A stretch of 64,000 bases of DNA. It comes from Sphagnum magellanicum (lineage: Eukaryota > Streptophyta > Sphagnopsida > Sphagnales > Sphagnaceae). Shown piece after piece: positions 12,641-24,268 of this stretch (positions within the stretch are counted from its first letter, which is position 1; each line of letters starts with the position of its first letter). The stretch covers positions 7,632,038 to 7,696,037 of the forward strand of contig CM038923.1 of assembly GCA_021904315.1 (NCBI GenBank), read 5' to 3'. The notes beneath the pieces are model-generated. The model did not search any database and was not told the DNA's origin. It saw only the letters and a program-made list of their open reading frames with translations. The translations under genes and the position numbers were made by a program.

Positions 12641-13270
12641 CCCAATCAAGAGTAAAGTTTTAACATAGGTGTGGATCCCAGGGTATAGTATAAGGGGGCT
12701 TGAGAGAATACCAATTTGGAAACTGCCATTTCCCCTACTATTTTTGTTTGTTGTTGTTAATTGCATCAACCAACCAACCAACCAGCTTCTCATGAAAATC
12801 ACTCAGACAGACTCCCTCTGAGAGGAAGGAACTAGTTAGAACTAGTTCCTGAAAGCTTCAAAAGAAAAAGGGTGTTGGGTGTTTCAACCTTTGGTTCAAT
12901 TTGGAGGTTTTTTGGGAGTCTTTGAAGGGACTTAGTGAGAGAAGTTGGATGGCAGGAAACACAAGACAAAAACCCAATGTGCAAGGGGAGCAGCATCTAC
13001 AACTGCTTTTTACCATGGAAGCTGATAAGGCTGATTACACAAGATGTTGTTTTTCAGCTACAAGCTTCCAGTGAAGCTCTGCATTAGCTTTAAATTTGGG
13101 AACAATAATACTTGAGGAGCTTGGTGTGGCTATATACTGTTCAAGGCACTCACTCATTCATTCATTCATTCATTCATTCATTCCTTCATTGAAGCAGGTT
13201 GGGAAGTGTTGGATCCTCATAGAGAGCAACTCAAACACAGTTTTTACTACGGGTATACATATATATAGCC
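12641..13270 (+). promoter_or_regulatory. Probable promoter and 5' UTR of the transporter gene
   Basis: This stretch lies between the minisatellite and the first in-frame ATG. It contains a perfect inverted repeat AGGAACTAGTT/AACTAGTTCCT with a 2-base spacer (12827-12850), a repeated CCAACCAACCAACCA run near 12770 and a (CATT)n microsatellite (13152-13186). No TATA box could be fixed with confidence. Confidence 0.4.
12827..12850. repeat. Inverted repeat with ACTAGTT core
   Basis: Eleven-base arms AGGAACTAGTT and AACTAGTTCCT are separated by AG. It sits about 420 bases upstream of the transporter start codon and could be a dimeric protein site or a small hairpin. Confidence 0.75.
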
Positions 13271-16200
13271 TTGGAGGTGTGCAAAATGGGACAAGGTCAT
13301 GAAAATGAGGTGTGGTTACTGGGACTTAATATGAGCATAAAACCCAAATGGTTGCAGCTGTTGATCTGTGCAGGAGGCTTGTTCTTGGGCTTTTTGGTGA
13401 ATGGAGTTTGTGAGGTGAGAGCTTCTCCCCCCCCCAAAAAAAACCTCTGCGTGCTCTCTATCTTTCTATCCTCCATAACTCCTGGTAACTTGTAGAAAAT
13501 TATAGCCACTATTTTGTTGAGCCACATGATCACCTTTGTAGGCAGCTTTTTGTTAAAAAACAATTCTAAAGTTTTGAATCTAGTGCATTGCTAGATGCTA
13601 CTACTGATACTCAACTTAGATTATGTTGTCTAGACATTGCTCCAAGATGGGTAGTGAAATTTCATGTTCTCTCTTATTTCCACCAAAGGATGAGGCATAG
13701 AAAAATCCAACATGGGGAAGTCTGATTTTTCACCTGAATTTCATCTGCATTTTCTTGTCATCAACTAACTTAGGCAAAATTTCCAGCATTGGCTAGAGTT
13801 CCTTTGAAATCTGCAATAGATTTTGAGCAGGCATTGTAGAAGGCAAAATAAATACAAACTCATCAGGAACAATGATTTCTTGATAACAATCATTTGAAGT
13901 CACAACATGAATTCCTTTTGACATTGTGGGGGGGGGGGGGGATGCTTGGATTGCAGGAGTATGTTTACAATAGGCTTAAATTCAGGTCAGTATTTCATGT
14001 ACAAGTTTGTGAAGGCTGGAATGTGTGTGTGAGTGCTTGTTGATGACAGATCACAGGCTTGGAAGTCAATAGAGATTGAACTCCCTGTGCATTGAAAACA
14101 GAACTCAGACCTAGTGTCTAAGAGAATATAACCAAATCTCAAAAACTGCATTTGCAAAAGACCCAAATCTCAAAGACTGTGGCTGCAAAAGAAGACATGT
14201 TCAAAACTGTGCCTGCAAAAGACATATTCAAGGAGCATGGGTTTAGAGAATTTGAAACTGTTTTGCAAATCAGTTGGTGTTTGTTGCATTGGGTTTTGAT
14301 GGGGTGGGATTGTTATGGGGGCTGGGGGATAAACTGCTTTCAGCTATGGTTGGTATTTCACATTTTTCCAAGGATTTGTGTATTTGACAATTATTACGTG
14401 CCAAGGTTTTGGACCCAAACAAGTTTCAAATTCCTGGAGAACATATGTCAAGTTGTCAGCAGTGCTGATGGGCTCCCAAGGTCTCACCAAGGGCTGTCTT
14501 ATGTTCATTAACTACCCTGCTCAAATCATGTTCAAATCCACTAAGGTACCAACATCTGATTCTTCTTCTTCTTCTTCTACCCATGTTACACATGGTGAAA
14601 CCTTGCAAGCAGTCTAAAATCAATAACACTTTTGTAATAGATCCATACTGAGCTGGTTCAGCTATCGAACATAGAAGAATCAAAGATGTCATTGCCACCA
14701 GAGGCCACTTTGTTGCCAAGTTCCAACTGAATGAATTCTCCTATGTTTTAACACAATCACTTCACAAAAATTTCTCATTGATCCTTCACCCTTCACGAAC
14801 AGACAGTTTGTCAACTGCACTGAACCATAGGGGTTAATTAAGGGGTTTGCACGTTTCCAACAAAATTATGCAACAAACAGTAGTGTCTACAAGATGGTCT
14901 GCAATTTGGATTTGTAATTACTAGGGAGAAGGATATATGCAGGTTTTGCCAGTAATGGTGATGGGGGCGTTCATCCCAGGTCTTCGTCGTCGATACACCC
15001 TTCTCGAATATATATCAGCACTTTTGTTGGTTATAGGACTCATATTATTCACACTAGCGGATGCTCATTCCTCACCAGATTTTAGTGTTGTTGGGGTTCT
15101 CATGGTGGTCAGCGCCCTTGTCCTTGATGCTTTTGTCGGAAATTTCCAGGAGGCTATTTTCACCATCAACCCAGCAACTTCTCAGGCACTTATGTTCAAC
15201 TCTTTTTCCCTCATTTCAATCATGTAGTCTTTTGGGTGAATGGGTTTTCAATCCTCACAATGTCTGGTACTTTGAAGCATCTTTGCTTCAAATGACTTAC
15301 AAGCAAAGTGACTGACTGACTGACTGACTGACTGTTTTCTGTGATTTTCACAGACAGAGATGTTGTATTGCACAACCCTAGTGGGATTACCATTCCTACT
15401 CCCCCCTATGTTTCTTACCAATGAAATCTTCAAGGCTTGGTCAGACTGTTACCAAGTACATATCGCTTCACATAAACTCTCATTTGCAATTCATTTTTAT
15501 TATGGATTGTTTGTTTGTTTGTTTGTTTGTTTGTTTGCACATTTGCTACCCTTTGGGATTCAAAGTTTGATAGGCACTTTTTTTCCTCCTTCCAAAATGT
15601 TGGGACAGTCTCTATCCACCATATTGATTTAATACCATACCATATGGAAAAATCTTCACAGACTATCACTTGTTGGAATTGATTAGGGGCATGCTTTTGG
15701 CACTGAATGATTAATGTACTGTATTTACCACTTCTGTACCATTTCATGAGTCTGTAGTGAAATTTAACACAACTCTACTGCTTGCAAATTTGCAGAATCC
15801 TTATGTATACCTAGTCCTCATAGTTGAGGCCGTTGCAACATATGTTGGGAACCTATGTGTACTCTCTCTCATCGCGCTATTTGGTGCAGCCACAACAGCT
15901 ATGGTATGTGGAAAATACAAGTGTTGGTCTGATATCAACTTTTGAACATCCTTGTTCAAAACAGCCTTGTCATGGTATCGGGTTCCTGTTTAGGGTTTAG
16001 TTAAGACTTTCATACCAGCCTAGTCCTTGTATTGGGTTCAAGACTGTTTTTTGACAGGTACAAGGCAAGTATTCACCTAATACTGAAATTGGTATGAAAC
16101 TGATACAATGCTAGTATTACCTCCGGTCCCTACTGCGCTAGTACTGGTACAGTGCTGGTATTAACTCAGATCATACTAGCCTGATATAGGGTCCTTGATA

Positions 16201-16760
16201 CTAGTGTCAATACCAGATGCAAGCCTATATACCAGATCAACACTGGAAAATACCCTGCTTATCATCAGCCCTAGTAGTGATCAGAATGAATTTCAGAAGC
16301 ACACTGTGCTTGTCAAGTTCTGACTTTAATCTCACCATTGTTATTGTTTTTTAGGTGACCACACAGCACAGAAAGCATTGACACTTCTCACAATGAATTT
16401 CAGGAGCATGCTGCTCTTGTCAAGTTCTGACATTTACTGTCACCATTGTTATTTGTTTTATAGGTGACAACAGCACGGAAAGCATTGACACTTCTCCTGT
16501 CATACATCCTTTTCACAAAGCCACTATTGGGTCAGCACTGTACAGGCCTCATGCTCATCGGCATGGGAATTTTGCTGAAGATGGCACCCACCCATCTCCA
16601 GAAAAGAAGCACAAAACCATCCTTGAATTCTCAAGTTGACAGTAGTAGAGACGACTCATCATTTTTGCAGCCAGACCCTGAAATTGGTGCACTTCTAATC
16701 AGAGGTGAGACCAAGGAAGAATCGGAAAGACATCCACACAAGTTGGTTCAAAGATTTTAG
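13271..16760 (+). CDS. UTR2: SLC35B/UTR-type nucleotide-sugar (UDP-galactose/PAPS-like) transporter
   Basis: Seven exons give a complete 374-residue membrane protein: 13271-13414, 13957-13985, 14344-14545, 14943-15185, 15354-15455, 15796-15903, 16464-16760. It matches the plant UTR2/UTR4 branch of the SLC35B family: [87 protein letters not shown]-like [12 protein letters not shown] and [13 protein letters not shown]. Such proteins have about ten membrane segments and exchange nucleotide sugars or PAPS across Golgi or ER membranes; the exact substrate cannot be read here. The C-terminal 50 residues are polar and longer than in Arabidopsis. An alternative in-frame start is at 13286. Intron 4 appears to use a GC donor (CAG|GCACTT at 15186); all other donors are GT. 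Intron 6 holds a decayed copy of its own 3' end. Confidence 0.92.
13928..13941. repeat. Poly-G run in transporter intron 1
   Basis: A run of about 13 consecutive G ends 15 bases before the acceptor of exon 2. Long G runs are unusual in this AT-rich DNA. Confidence 0.8.
15309..15334. repeat. (GACT)n microsatellite in the GC-AG intron
   Basis: About six GACT units lie shortly before the acceptor at 15353. Confidence 0.85.
15507..15538. repeat. (TTTG)n microsatellite in transporter intron 5
   Basis: About seven TTTG units in a row. Confidence 0.85.
16286..16500 (+). repeat. Tandem duplication of the last intron end and exon 7 start
   Basis: Two adjacent copies of about 107 bases each contain GAATTTCAG, TTGTCAAGTTCTGAC, CACCATTGTTATT, a T-rich tract, TAG acceptor and GTGAC...GAAAGCATTGACACTTCTC. 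The second copy (from about 16395) is the functional acceptor plus the first bases of exon 7. The first copy ends in a changed exon start that reads into a stop codon after eight residues. Confidence 0.85.
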
Positions 16761-17108
16761 ACTCCAGTTTTCTACTTAATTATTTTGTTTTGGTTTTTTC
16801 ACTGTTGAAAACTGGAGTTACACACAGCCCCAACGCTCTCATCAGTGAACTCTGCAATTTCTTGATGTATGATGGATGACCGATCGGAGTGATGTGATTC
16901 CAAGAGTACAACATGTTGTGTATGGACTTCAGCCCACCTACCTACCTACAAAGGAAATGCAGTCTTTGTACAAGAATTGGATTAGTATAAGAAAGGTCCA
17001 TGAGTGTTCTTCATAACAGTTTTGTGCCACCATGCAAAAAGGATCCAAACATAATCAAAGAACCCTAATTCATAGGCAGGAAATTTTAAGCACTTCAACA
17101 GGCATTTT

Positions 17109-17435
17109 TAGTGTCGGGTAAAGCCCTACGGTGGGGGCATTCCAAAAATAAGCTGCCTAAGACAAGTTGGTAGTTGAATCCAGCACCACATTTTGGGATT
17201 GTCCCTCACATGTGGGCTTTAGCCATCATAAAGCAACGAGAGCCAACATTGTTGTAACCCTAAACATACATAGATCATGGACATAAGAGGGGGAAGGTTC
17301 TTAGGCTTATTATTTAAGAGTGTGAGGGATCTTATGATTATAAAGTAAGAGTTACATCCCTCCTCTTTTCTAGGAGGGATATTCACACTAGGAGGGATAT
17401 ATTCATGGATATAAGGTGCCCTCCAAACACACTAG
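17109..17435 (+). mobile_element. MITE-like foldback element, family A, copy 1
   Basis: It starts TAGTGTCGGGTAAAGCCC and ends GTGCCCTCCAAACACACTAG, with TAGTGT/ACACTA at the ends as short inverted repeats. The same ends and internal blocks (GGGGGAAGGTTCTTA, TTTTCTAGGAGGGA, CATGGATATAA) occur in the copies at 54930 and 56967. No coding sequence is present, so it would be non-autonomous. The family name is unknown to me. Confidence 0.7.
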
Positions 17436-18330
17436 AAAATTTCTCAGAGTTATCCACGTGTATTGATCAAGCCCATGCAAGTGGAATTTTAACTATGTCC
17501 TAACTTAGTCTATCTTTTGACATGAACTTGAATGGTTCCTCCCAAGCCCCTTCAGAAAAAGCAAGCAAGTGTTTCCTTCTGAAAAGAAAAGCTTAGTCTT
17601 TATAAAGCTCAGAATTGGAACAAAAGACAAACCATTTGAAGAGTGCTTCATTCTATTGAATTCCAGATCACCCTTACTAAAGAGTCACCAATTCATTTTG
17701 CTTTCATATTATGAGGTTGCTCCTCCCATGCTATTCACTATCGGTCTCTTACAAATTCTGAAGATCCTCAACAACCTTGGCACTAGTTTCTTAAATATTA
17801 TACTGGTAATCTTTACTAAGGGTCGAAAATGGGTCCTGTCCTCCTAAATGCCAACTCAGCTGAACAACCTCATTGGCATCTCAAAAGTGAGAATGGACAT
17901 AATACTTGGATCCCTTTTCCAAGACTTACTGTGTAATAGATCACCCTTCAATTTTGAGAGTAGGAGTCTGGCTAACGAAATGGTGTGTTTCTTCATCCAC
18001 AGTAGTCATCACTCTAGTGAGCTCAACTTGAATGGGTTTTGGTATATGCTTAGCATAAGTCCAGCTATTACAATAAGTCATGTGGCTTCTTTCTTATGCA
18101 GAGGGTGGCCCTTCCCTTGTGGTTGATACTGATGATGGGCCAGAGTGAACCAAGCACCCACCACCAGCGCACAACACAGGAAGGATGGTCTGTGGACAGG
18201 AAACACTTTTTTCTGTTGGATTCCTGTCCTATAGCTAACTGTGGTGGTTAGCTATGAACTAATCATCCATATGTGTCAACCTACTTAGTAGTCACCAAGT
18301 GCCTTTCACTTTGCTCACCCAGTTACATAA

Positions 18331-18521
18331 CATAGTACCTTGGTGGCTTCAACACAGATTATATTATATTTTTAAAATGCTGAAATTTTCAAAAATTACT
18401 TTTCTCAAAGAACAATTTTTTTGGTGAAGGAAAATGAAGAATCTTTTTGCAAATACTGAAGGAATATTCCATTTTCCAAGATGGAATCTTCATGTGTTGG
18501 AGCTGCCCCTGTACTAGGCTA
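18331..18521 (+). repeat. Dispersed repeat family B, copy 1
   Basis: It runs from CATAGTACCTTGG to CATGTGTTGGAGCTGCCCCT. Shared blocks with 38370-38575 and with 40763-41012 (reverse) are CTGAAATTTTCAAA, GTGAAGGAAAAT, GAATATTCCATTTTC and GGAATCTTCA. The ends TAGTAC/GTACTA could be short inverted repeats. Confidence 0.65.
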
Positions 18522-19877
18522 ATTTAACCACTTACATTTGCTACCCACTTACATTACCTACTTACATATGACATTTACCCACCCACTTCCATAGTTCTAC
18601 TTTGGGAGGGGTAGGAGGGTGTATAGGCTATCGGTTACAAAGGTGGAACCTTGGTAACTCGGTTGTGGTTTGTCCACAATTGAGTCACAATGGGCTTCAA
18701 ATTGATGCTGTACTGGTGGGGCTGGTGTGACCCTGCACCCACAAATGCACCATCCAATTTTCCCATTTTGAGGTCATGCAGGTGGATGAACCCTAATTTT
18801 AGAACCCTCAGCTCTGGGGAGGTTAGCTGGGGAAAAAGAACCCAATGGAAAAAATTAATGGATGGACATGGATGATGGTGCAATGAAACATGTCCATGCA
18901 CTGTCCATCCATGTTGGTGCATTCGTGGGTGCTAGTTCACTCTGGTCCACCAGCAGGTTCTGGGTCAAATAACCAGCTTTAAGGGTCATCTTGCTGACAT
19001 GTCTCTTCCTCATTGGACATCCACACTCTATTTTTTCAAAAATAGAGAATGGGTGGAGGAGATCAGTTGAACATGCCAAAGTTTTGATCCACAGATCTGG
19101 ATTCTCAAAAAAAAAAGCTGGAGTCCAATGAACAGCTTCGTTGGGACCTTCTTCCCGCAGATTGCAAGTGTTCAAGGCTCCAGGCCAAACACAGGGTGAG
19201 CTTGAAATCACTGACCTTTCACTGAGTGTGATGAAGTGCAAAGAGTGATATTCTCAACCAACTGTAGAAATTTGTAATTGTGTTGTCAATGCTGATCTTG
19301 TTCCCTTTGAAGCTTCACTTTGCATCGTTGCAGACTCCAATATTGCAAATCTGCTCAGGTGATTCAGGATAGCTGCAGGCCTCAAGACAAAAATTCAGAA
19401 TTTAGTTTCAGTGGGTTAACTCCAGGCAATGGAAAAATGAATAGTTCCATCTTAGTTGAATAAGATACACAAAACCATGAGATTGCCAAAATATGCTAGA
19501 ATGACATAATTGTGAATTGAACCCACAACCATTTTGGCTATCAGCTAGATGTTCCTACTACTGTAAGAACAACAGTAGAAAAACACAGATATGAGCATTA
19601 GAGAAGCATTACACAAGAAGCCTGTACAAAGAAGAACAATGCTGCAAGAGTTCAATGGGGAAACCATGACCTCCACACAAACAAAAAGCAGAACTAGCAA
19701 AGCAAAAACAAAAAAAAGCATAACCTGACTAGAATGCAGAAAACATTCCACGGACATCTTCATGTCACTCCTGAACTCCAAAGCTGAGCACAATGCTCCA
19801 ATGTACATCTAAGGCTCCCTCAGATACAAGAGTTTTGAACCCTCAAAACCCTTGGATCCATGTGAGAATCAGTCTCT

Positions 19878-22800
19878 TTACCAACAGAGGTATTCACAAA
19901 ACCCCAACGGATACACCAAAAAAAGAGAAAACACAGATCTAGTGAGAAGAGTTGGAGCTAAATTCATGACACTATTGATATGAAGTATATGGGAGCACAC
20001 ATACATATCAAGTGTAGCCTTGCTTGTCAAGTGTTGTGATGACTGTTCATGGTTGAAGTGGTGAAGGAGAAATGAAGTCAATAAATTCATTGTCTCTGCT
20101 GTAAGCATGTTTGAGATGGAAGCCCTGTAGATCGAGGCAAAGAAAAGCTGTCTACAATAGATGTTTCTGCAGTCGGTGATCCACCACATGGCAAATGGCA
20201 CATCTCCCAATTTCTTACTGTCGGTAACATCCTGCTCTGAAAAAACAGTTGGGCTGGCTTGCAGCTGATTGACCTGTTGAAGCCTTAATGAAGCTGAATC
20301 AATCTTCTGAACTTGAGCCCAATTGGCAAGATGGCACCTGCATGTTTCTTCCCCGCTGAGAAGGAAGTTGCTTCGAGAAACTGTGGCCAGGATTTGCCAC
20401 ACCAGAACCGTTTCACACATTGTGTTTTGACTCAGCAGTGTGAGGTCAAATGGGAAAAAAACTCACATATATAGTCACCTTGATCATTTGGTTCCAGATT
20501 TAGCTCACTGAGTGACATAGATCTAGGGCAGTTTTGCTTTGAAGTATCTGAGGTAACAGCTGGATCAGCATTCAAAGACTTCAGTGCAGATCTGTTAGAA
20601 GAAGCTGAATGTAGCTTTAAAGAGCTGAGCATGTCATCAACAGTATCACCTGGTATCATTGACAACTGTAAACTGCCAATAGAGACTTTTCCCTTCTGAT
20701 AGAGAATTGCATCAGGTTTAGGGTTTAGGGTTTAGAGATTGTATGTGAATTTTGCAGAAGTTGTGATCCTCTGGCAATATCTGTTCCCCCACTGATGGAC
20801 AAGCTTCTGGTTGCTGTGTCACCAGGTGAAGTTGAATCCCTAGTGGGTGATGAAGTCAAAATTCCAAACTGACTGTGATCAATGAGAAAATGTCAAGATT
20901 CTTCATCACTAGGCTGAACTCTTGTGACTGAAATTGATGCACCAGATGATGCATGAAGTGAATGTTCATCATCCTTTGGTATAGAACTTGTTTGCTGTGC
21001 ACACTCAGTCTGTCACCCAATGAAGTCATCATCTCCCTATATTCTTCAGAATTATCTATGGCCTGATCCCCCAACTGTGGTTGAGAGGATACTTCATTAT
21101 CAGCAACCTGCAATGCAAAAGAAGAACCATCTTCATAAGTATTGCGAACTCTCCCATACTTGCAATGTATGTGTACTGAATAGAACAACTCTCATGAGAA
21201 TTGAGAAATCTCCATACTCACAATTAGGAAAGCCAGAGCAAAAGTTCAAAAATGTTTCCTTAAGTAAAAAAAAAACCCCAAATAGAATTGAGATGACCTG
21301 ATGATATGCTTGGACTGATTTCAGATCCAACAATATGTCAGAAAACAGGCAAAGGAGAGGACACAAATGCTGAAAAAACAAGAGAAGAAAAAACCTAGGA
21401 GCAGTGTGAACAAATAGCAACAAGTCACATGACTTCATCAGCTCCCAGAAGTGGGTGGATGCCAATGGCAGACATTAACCACCATACTGAGTTTCTGTTG
21501 CAAGACCGGCAGTAACAAGAAGACTCAGTGGTAATGCTAGCTAGCTCAACAAACATAAAAGCTAAATTGCAATGCCACATTAACCAAGGGTTGCTTCTCC
21601 TTCCTTCTTCCACATCTTCCTCAGGAACTGAGTAACCCAGTGACTCTTCTTCTTGACTCCTCAGGAACATCAACCCTGAACTCCTTGAACCCTTAGGCCT
21701 TGCTAGCAACAATGCCTCAGAGGAACTATCACCAGAATCACTCCCCAAAACCAGAAAGCGTTGTGAAGGCTGATGCTTCACTGGTGAGTCTCTTGCAATT
21801 GCTCTTCCTCCTTTCTTCCTTCTTCAGAGCTCCTACCTATGCAGCCATCACACAATTGTAACTGAAGTCTATCGCTTGTTCCTGACTTCTCCACCTTCTC
21901 AAGTTTCATGCCCAACTGGAAGAGGGCACGGCACTATTGATCATGCTATTAACTGCAGGCAGGTGCACGTTGGGCAGAAACATGTGACTAGGTGTTGTGA
22001 ATTCCCATTCATCCTCAGCTTCACCCTCAGTTTTAGAACATTCATTGTTGGTCCACTGGCTCTAGTTTGCTTCCCTGTAACACCATCCACACCTTACTGT
22101 CATTTGCAAGGATAGAGAAACAGACTAAATATGAACTGAAAAAGAACTGTCCTGAACTAACAAGGAGAACATAATCACAGCATAACTTACTTCTAAGTTC
22201 TCCAAGAACTCGACAATCCCAATTGCTTTCCTGACCAACTTGTATTGAGTTCACCACTTCTGTCTTCTGAAATGTAGTGTCCATTGCCTCGGCTTCCTTT
22301 GATACCAGAGAAATCCTTGAGATCATATGCTATATTGTCATCAGTGAAGCTCAAGAATTCAATGCTCTCATCTATTGAGTTTTCTCTTGATCTTGGAGAC
22401 ACCTGATTCCTGCCAAGTGACAAACTTTTTCTTGACAATTCAGGACCTTGATTTGAGAGCAAATTCAATTGAAGCAAACCTTTGCAGAGGCATTGAAGTG
22501 GTTAAATCCCAGTCATCTGGCAGATACACTCAAGTCTGATTCCTGCTACAATCCACCTGACAATTCTTCACAATCATCAATCATCTAAAGCAGCCATCCA
22601 GGGCATTAACTTTGATGATCCACAAAACAACAGAACATAACCATCAAGGATTCCCCACTTCATAGCACTCTAGTAGCAGGACTCCATGACTCTCAAGAAA
22701 GATGCATATTCCTGACCAATTTCCGCTGAAAGAACAACAACTGATTGATTGTCACCAATGCCAAGTTGCTGGTGTTATGCCTGCTCAAGAATTATGCTGC

Positions 22801-23907
22801 CGATGAGGACAACAGCACAATACCAGGTCATCAGCATCGTGTTTCTCAAAACATCTATGAAACCACTATTGAACACTTGATCATGTATCTGCTGTCATCT
22901 TTCTGGAGGGGGTCCAATTTTGAAAATGGAAAGAAAACCGGTGATTGACAGCAGAGTACATGCTAATACAATCAATTGGAACTCTATAATTGAACAACCT
23001 ATGTACAAGTGGGGTCTGCACAATTGATCACCCACAGTAATACATGCGATGCCCACAGACCAGGCATGGCAACAGAAGACCAGAGATAGCATGGCATGGC
23101 ATGTGCTCCAATTGTATAACTCAATTGGAGCACATGGATGATGGGCGGCTCAGCATTCAGCATTCATCAATACATAACAATTGACTGTCTAGGCAGTTCA
23201 AGGAATTCTTTGCTTGGAAACCTCAAGATGCAAACTTTTGACTTCTCCTTTGTAATCCATAGGAGACAAGGTTCATGTCCAAACTATAGAATGTTTACTG
23301 GAGCAGGAAGCTAGCTATTAATGAACCATCAATCAATCTGGCAAGTTTTGCAAGGTTTTCAATTCAAAAAAATGTAAATCTTCCCGTAATCTGTGAGTGG
23401 TCTTTTACTTGATCCTCCCTCGGGAAGAAAAACCATAAAACCCTAAACCCTAAACCTTAAGAATAGGGTCTGAAAGAGGATACAAACCTCGATGGGTCGA
23501 TGAATAGTTTCCAGAAATCGCGAGAATGCGATGGAAAGCTTATAATTGAACTTGGTAGGATTGGGTTTTGGAGTTGGCTCGTTTCCACACGCGACACATA
23601 TAGAAGCTTCCTCCCCTCTCAGAAACGGTGCCCCGCATCGCCCGCATTTCACATCATTTTCTCCTCCTCGCTGTCGAATCCACTCTTCCAAACTGATGAG
23701 TTGTTCTACGCTGTGTGATGCAGACCCTAACGAATCATCTACCAATTGGATCGAGGAGATTCCGCGGGAGCTCAATTGCTTCGGTAGAGGAGAAGCACGG
23801 ACATTTTCTTCAGCAATTATCTCCTCCATTCTGAAGCAGACAAAACAACAAGCGCCAGGAATCTGCTTAGGGTTTTCATCGACAGCTGAGCAACTCTCCT
23901 GCGCCAC
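19878..23907 (-). CDS. Uncharacterised plant zinc-ribbon protein (DUF7815-like), partly resolved
   Basis: Exon 1 (23907 to 23488, 140 residues, donor GTTTGTA, phase 0) is firm. It carries a C-x2-C-x12-C-x2-C zinc-ribbon-like motif (VKCGRCGAPFLRGEE...ICVACG), then KFNYKLSIAFSRFLETI. This resembles a family of plant proteins annotated as DUF7815 or 'dentin sialophosphoprotein-like', in which CKxCxGRLLRG...CVFCG is followed by an 'FxSTxGYRWFLxSLxLDGSE' block. Its function is not known. Downstream coding-like frames, rich in Ser, Glu and Asp, are at about 22477-22200, 21781-21570, 21150-20880, 20679-20479 and 20400-20200, for example GDTVDDMLSSLKLHSASSNR. Phases between exon 1 and the next candidate do not join directly, so at least one small exon is missing from this reading. 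The 3' end is uncertain. An alternative Met lies 26 residues inside exon 1. Confidence 0.6.
20716..20736. repeat. Interstitial telomere-type repeat (TTTAGGG)
   Basis: Nearly three TTTAGGG units lie in an intron region of the zinc-ribbon gene, close to the acceptor of the exon at 20679. Confidence 0.8.
23100..23136. repeat. Perfect 15-bp hairpin in zinc-ribbon gene intron
   Basis: Arms CATGTGCTCCAATTG and CAATTGGAGCACATG flank a 7-base loop. It is preceded by a short repeated GCATGGCATGGCATG. Confidence 0.85.
23439..23460. repeat. Interstitial telomere-type repeat (CCCTAAA)
   Basis: AAACCCTAAACCCTAAACC followed by TTAAGAAT lies 30 bases inside intron 1 of the minus-strand gene. The following CCTTAAGAAT resembles the CCTTGAAGAAT next to the RRP41 telomere repeats. 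Confidence 0.8.
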
Positions 23908-24136
23908 TTCTCTCTGATCAGTTCACTGACACAATACGCTCTTACTGCTCATCATCTTCTTCACCCCCAACACAACATAAACACAACACGAGACCAGGAA
24001 ATCGCCAAGCGACTGTTATTGCATTCATTGCTTCCAAGGGGCACAATTAGGGTTTAGTCCCCAGCGAACAGCAAGGGAAGCACACAAACGCTCGCCCCTC
24101 TTTCCAACAGGAACAGTAGAAAAGCTGTGGATAGTA

Positions 24137-24268
24137 AACCCTAATTTGGTGTGAAAGAAAACCCTAATTTGGTGTGAAAAGAAAACCCTAATTTGGTGTG
24201 AAAAGAAAACCCTAATTTGGTGTGAAAAGAAAACCCTAATTTGGTGTTAAAAGAAAACCCTAATTTGG
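24137..24268. repeat. Six-copy telo-box tandem repeat in the zinc-ribbon gene promoter
   Basis: Six units of about 25 bases, AAAACCCTAATTTGGTGTGA followed by AAAG, lie 230-360 bases upstream of the exon-1 ATG of the minus-strand gene. Copies are nearly identical except for the first (shorter) and last (GTGTTA). Each holds the AAACCCTAA telo box known to bind Myb-type telobox proteins in plants. Confidence 0.9.

Larger units (their letters stand above)
16761..19877. other. Spacer between convergent genes, with dispersed repeats
   Basis: It begins with the transporter 3' UTR and ends in the 3' region of the minus-strand zinc-ribbon gene. It holds one copy of the foldback MITE-like family (17109-17435) and one copy of a second dispersed repeat (18331-18521). 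Frames at 17569-18126 and 18635-19241 show no recognisable domain. Confidence 0.5.
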
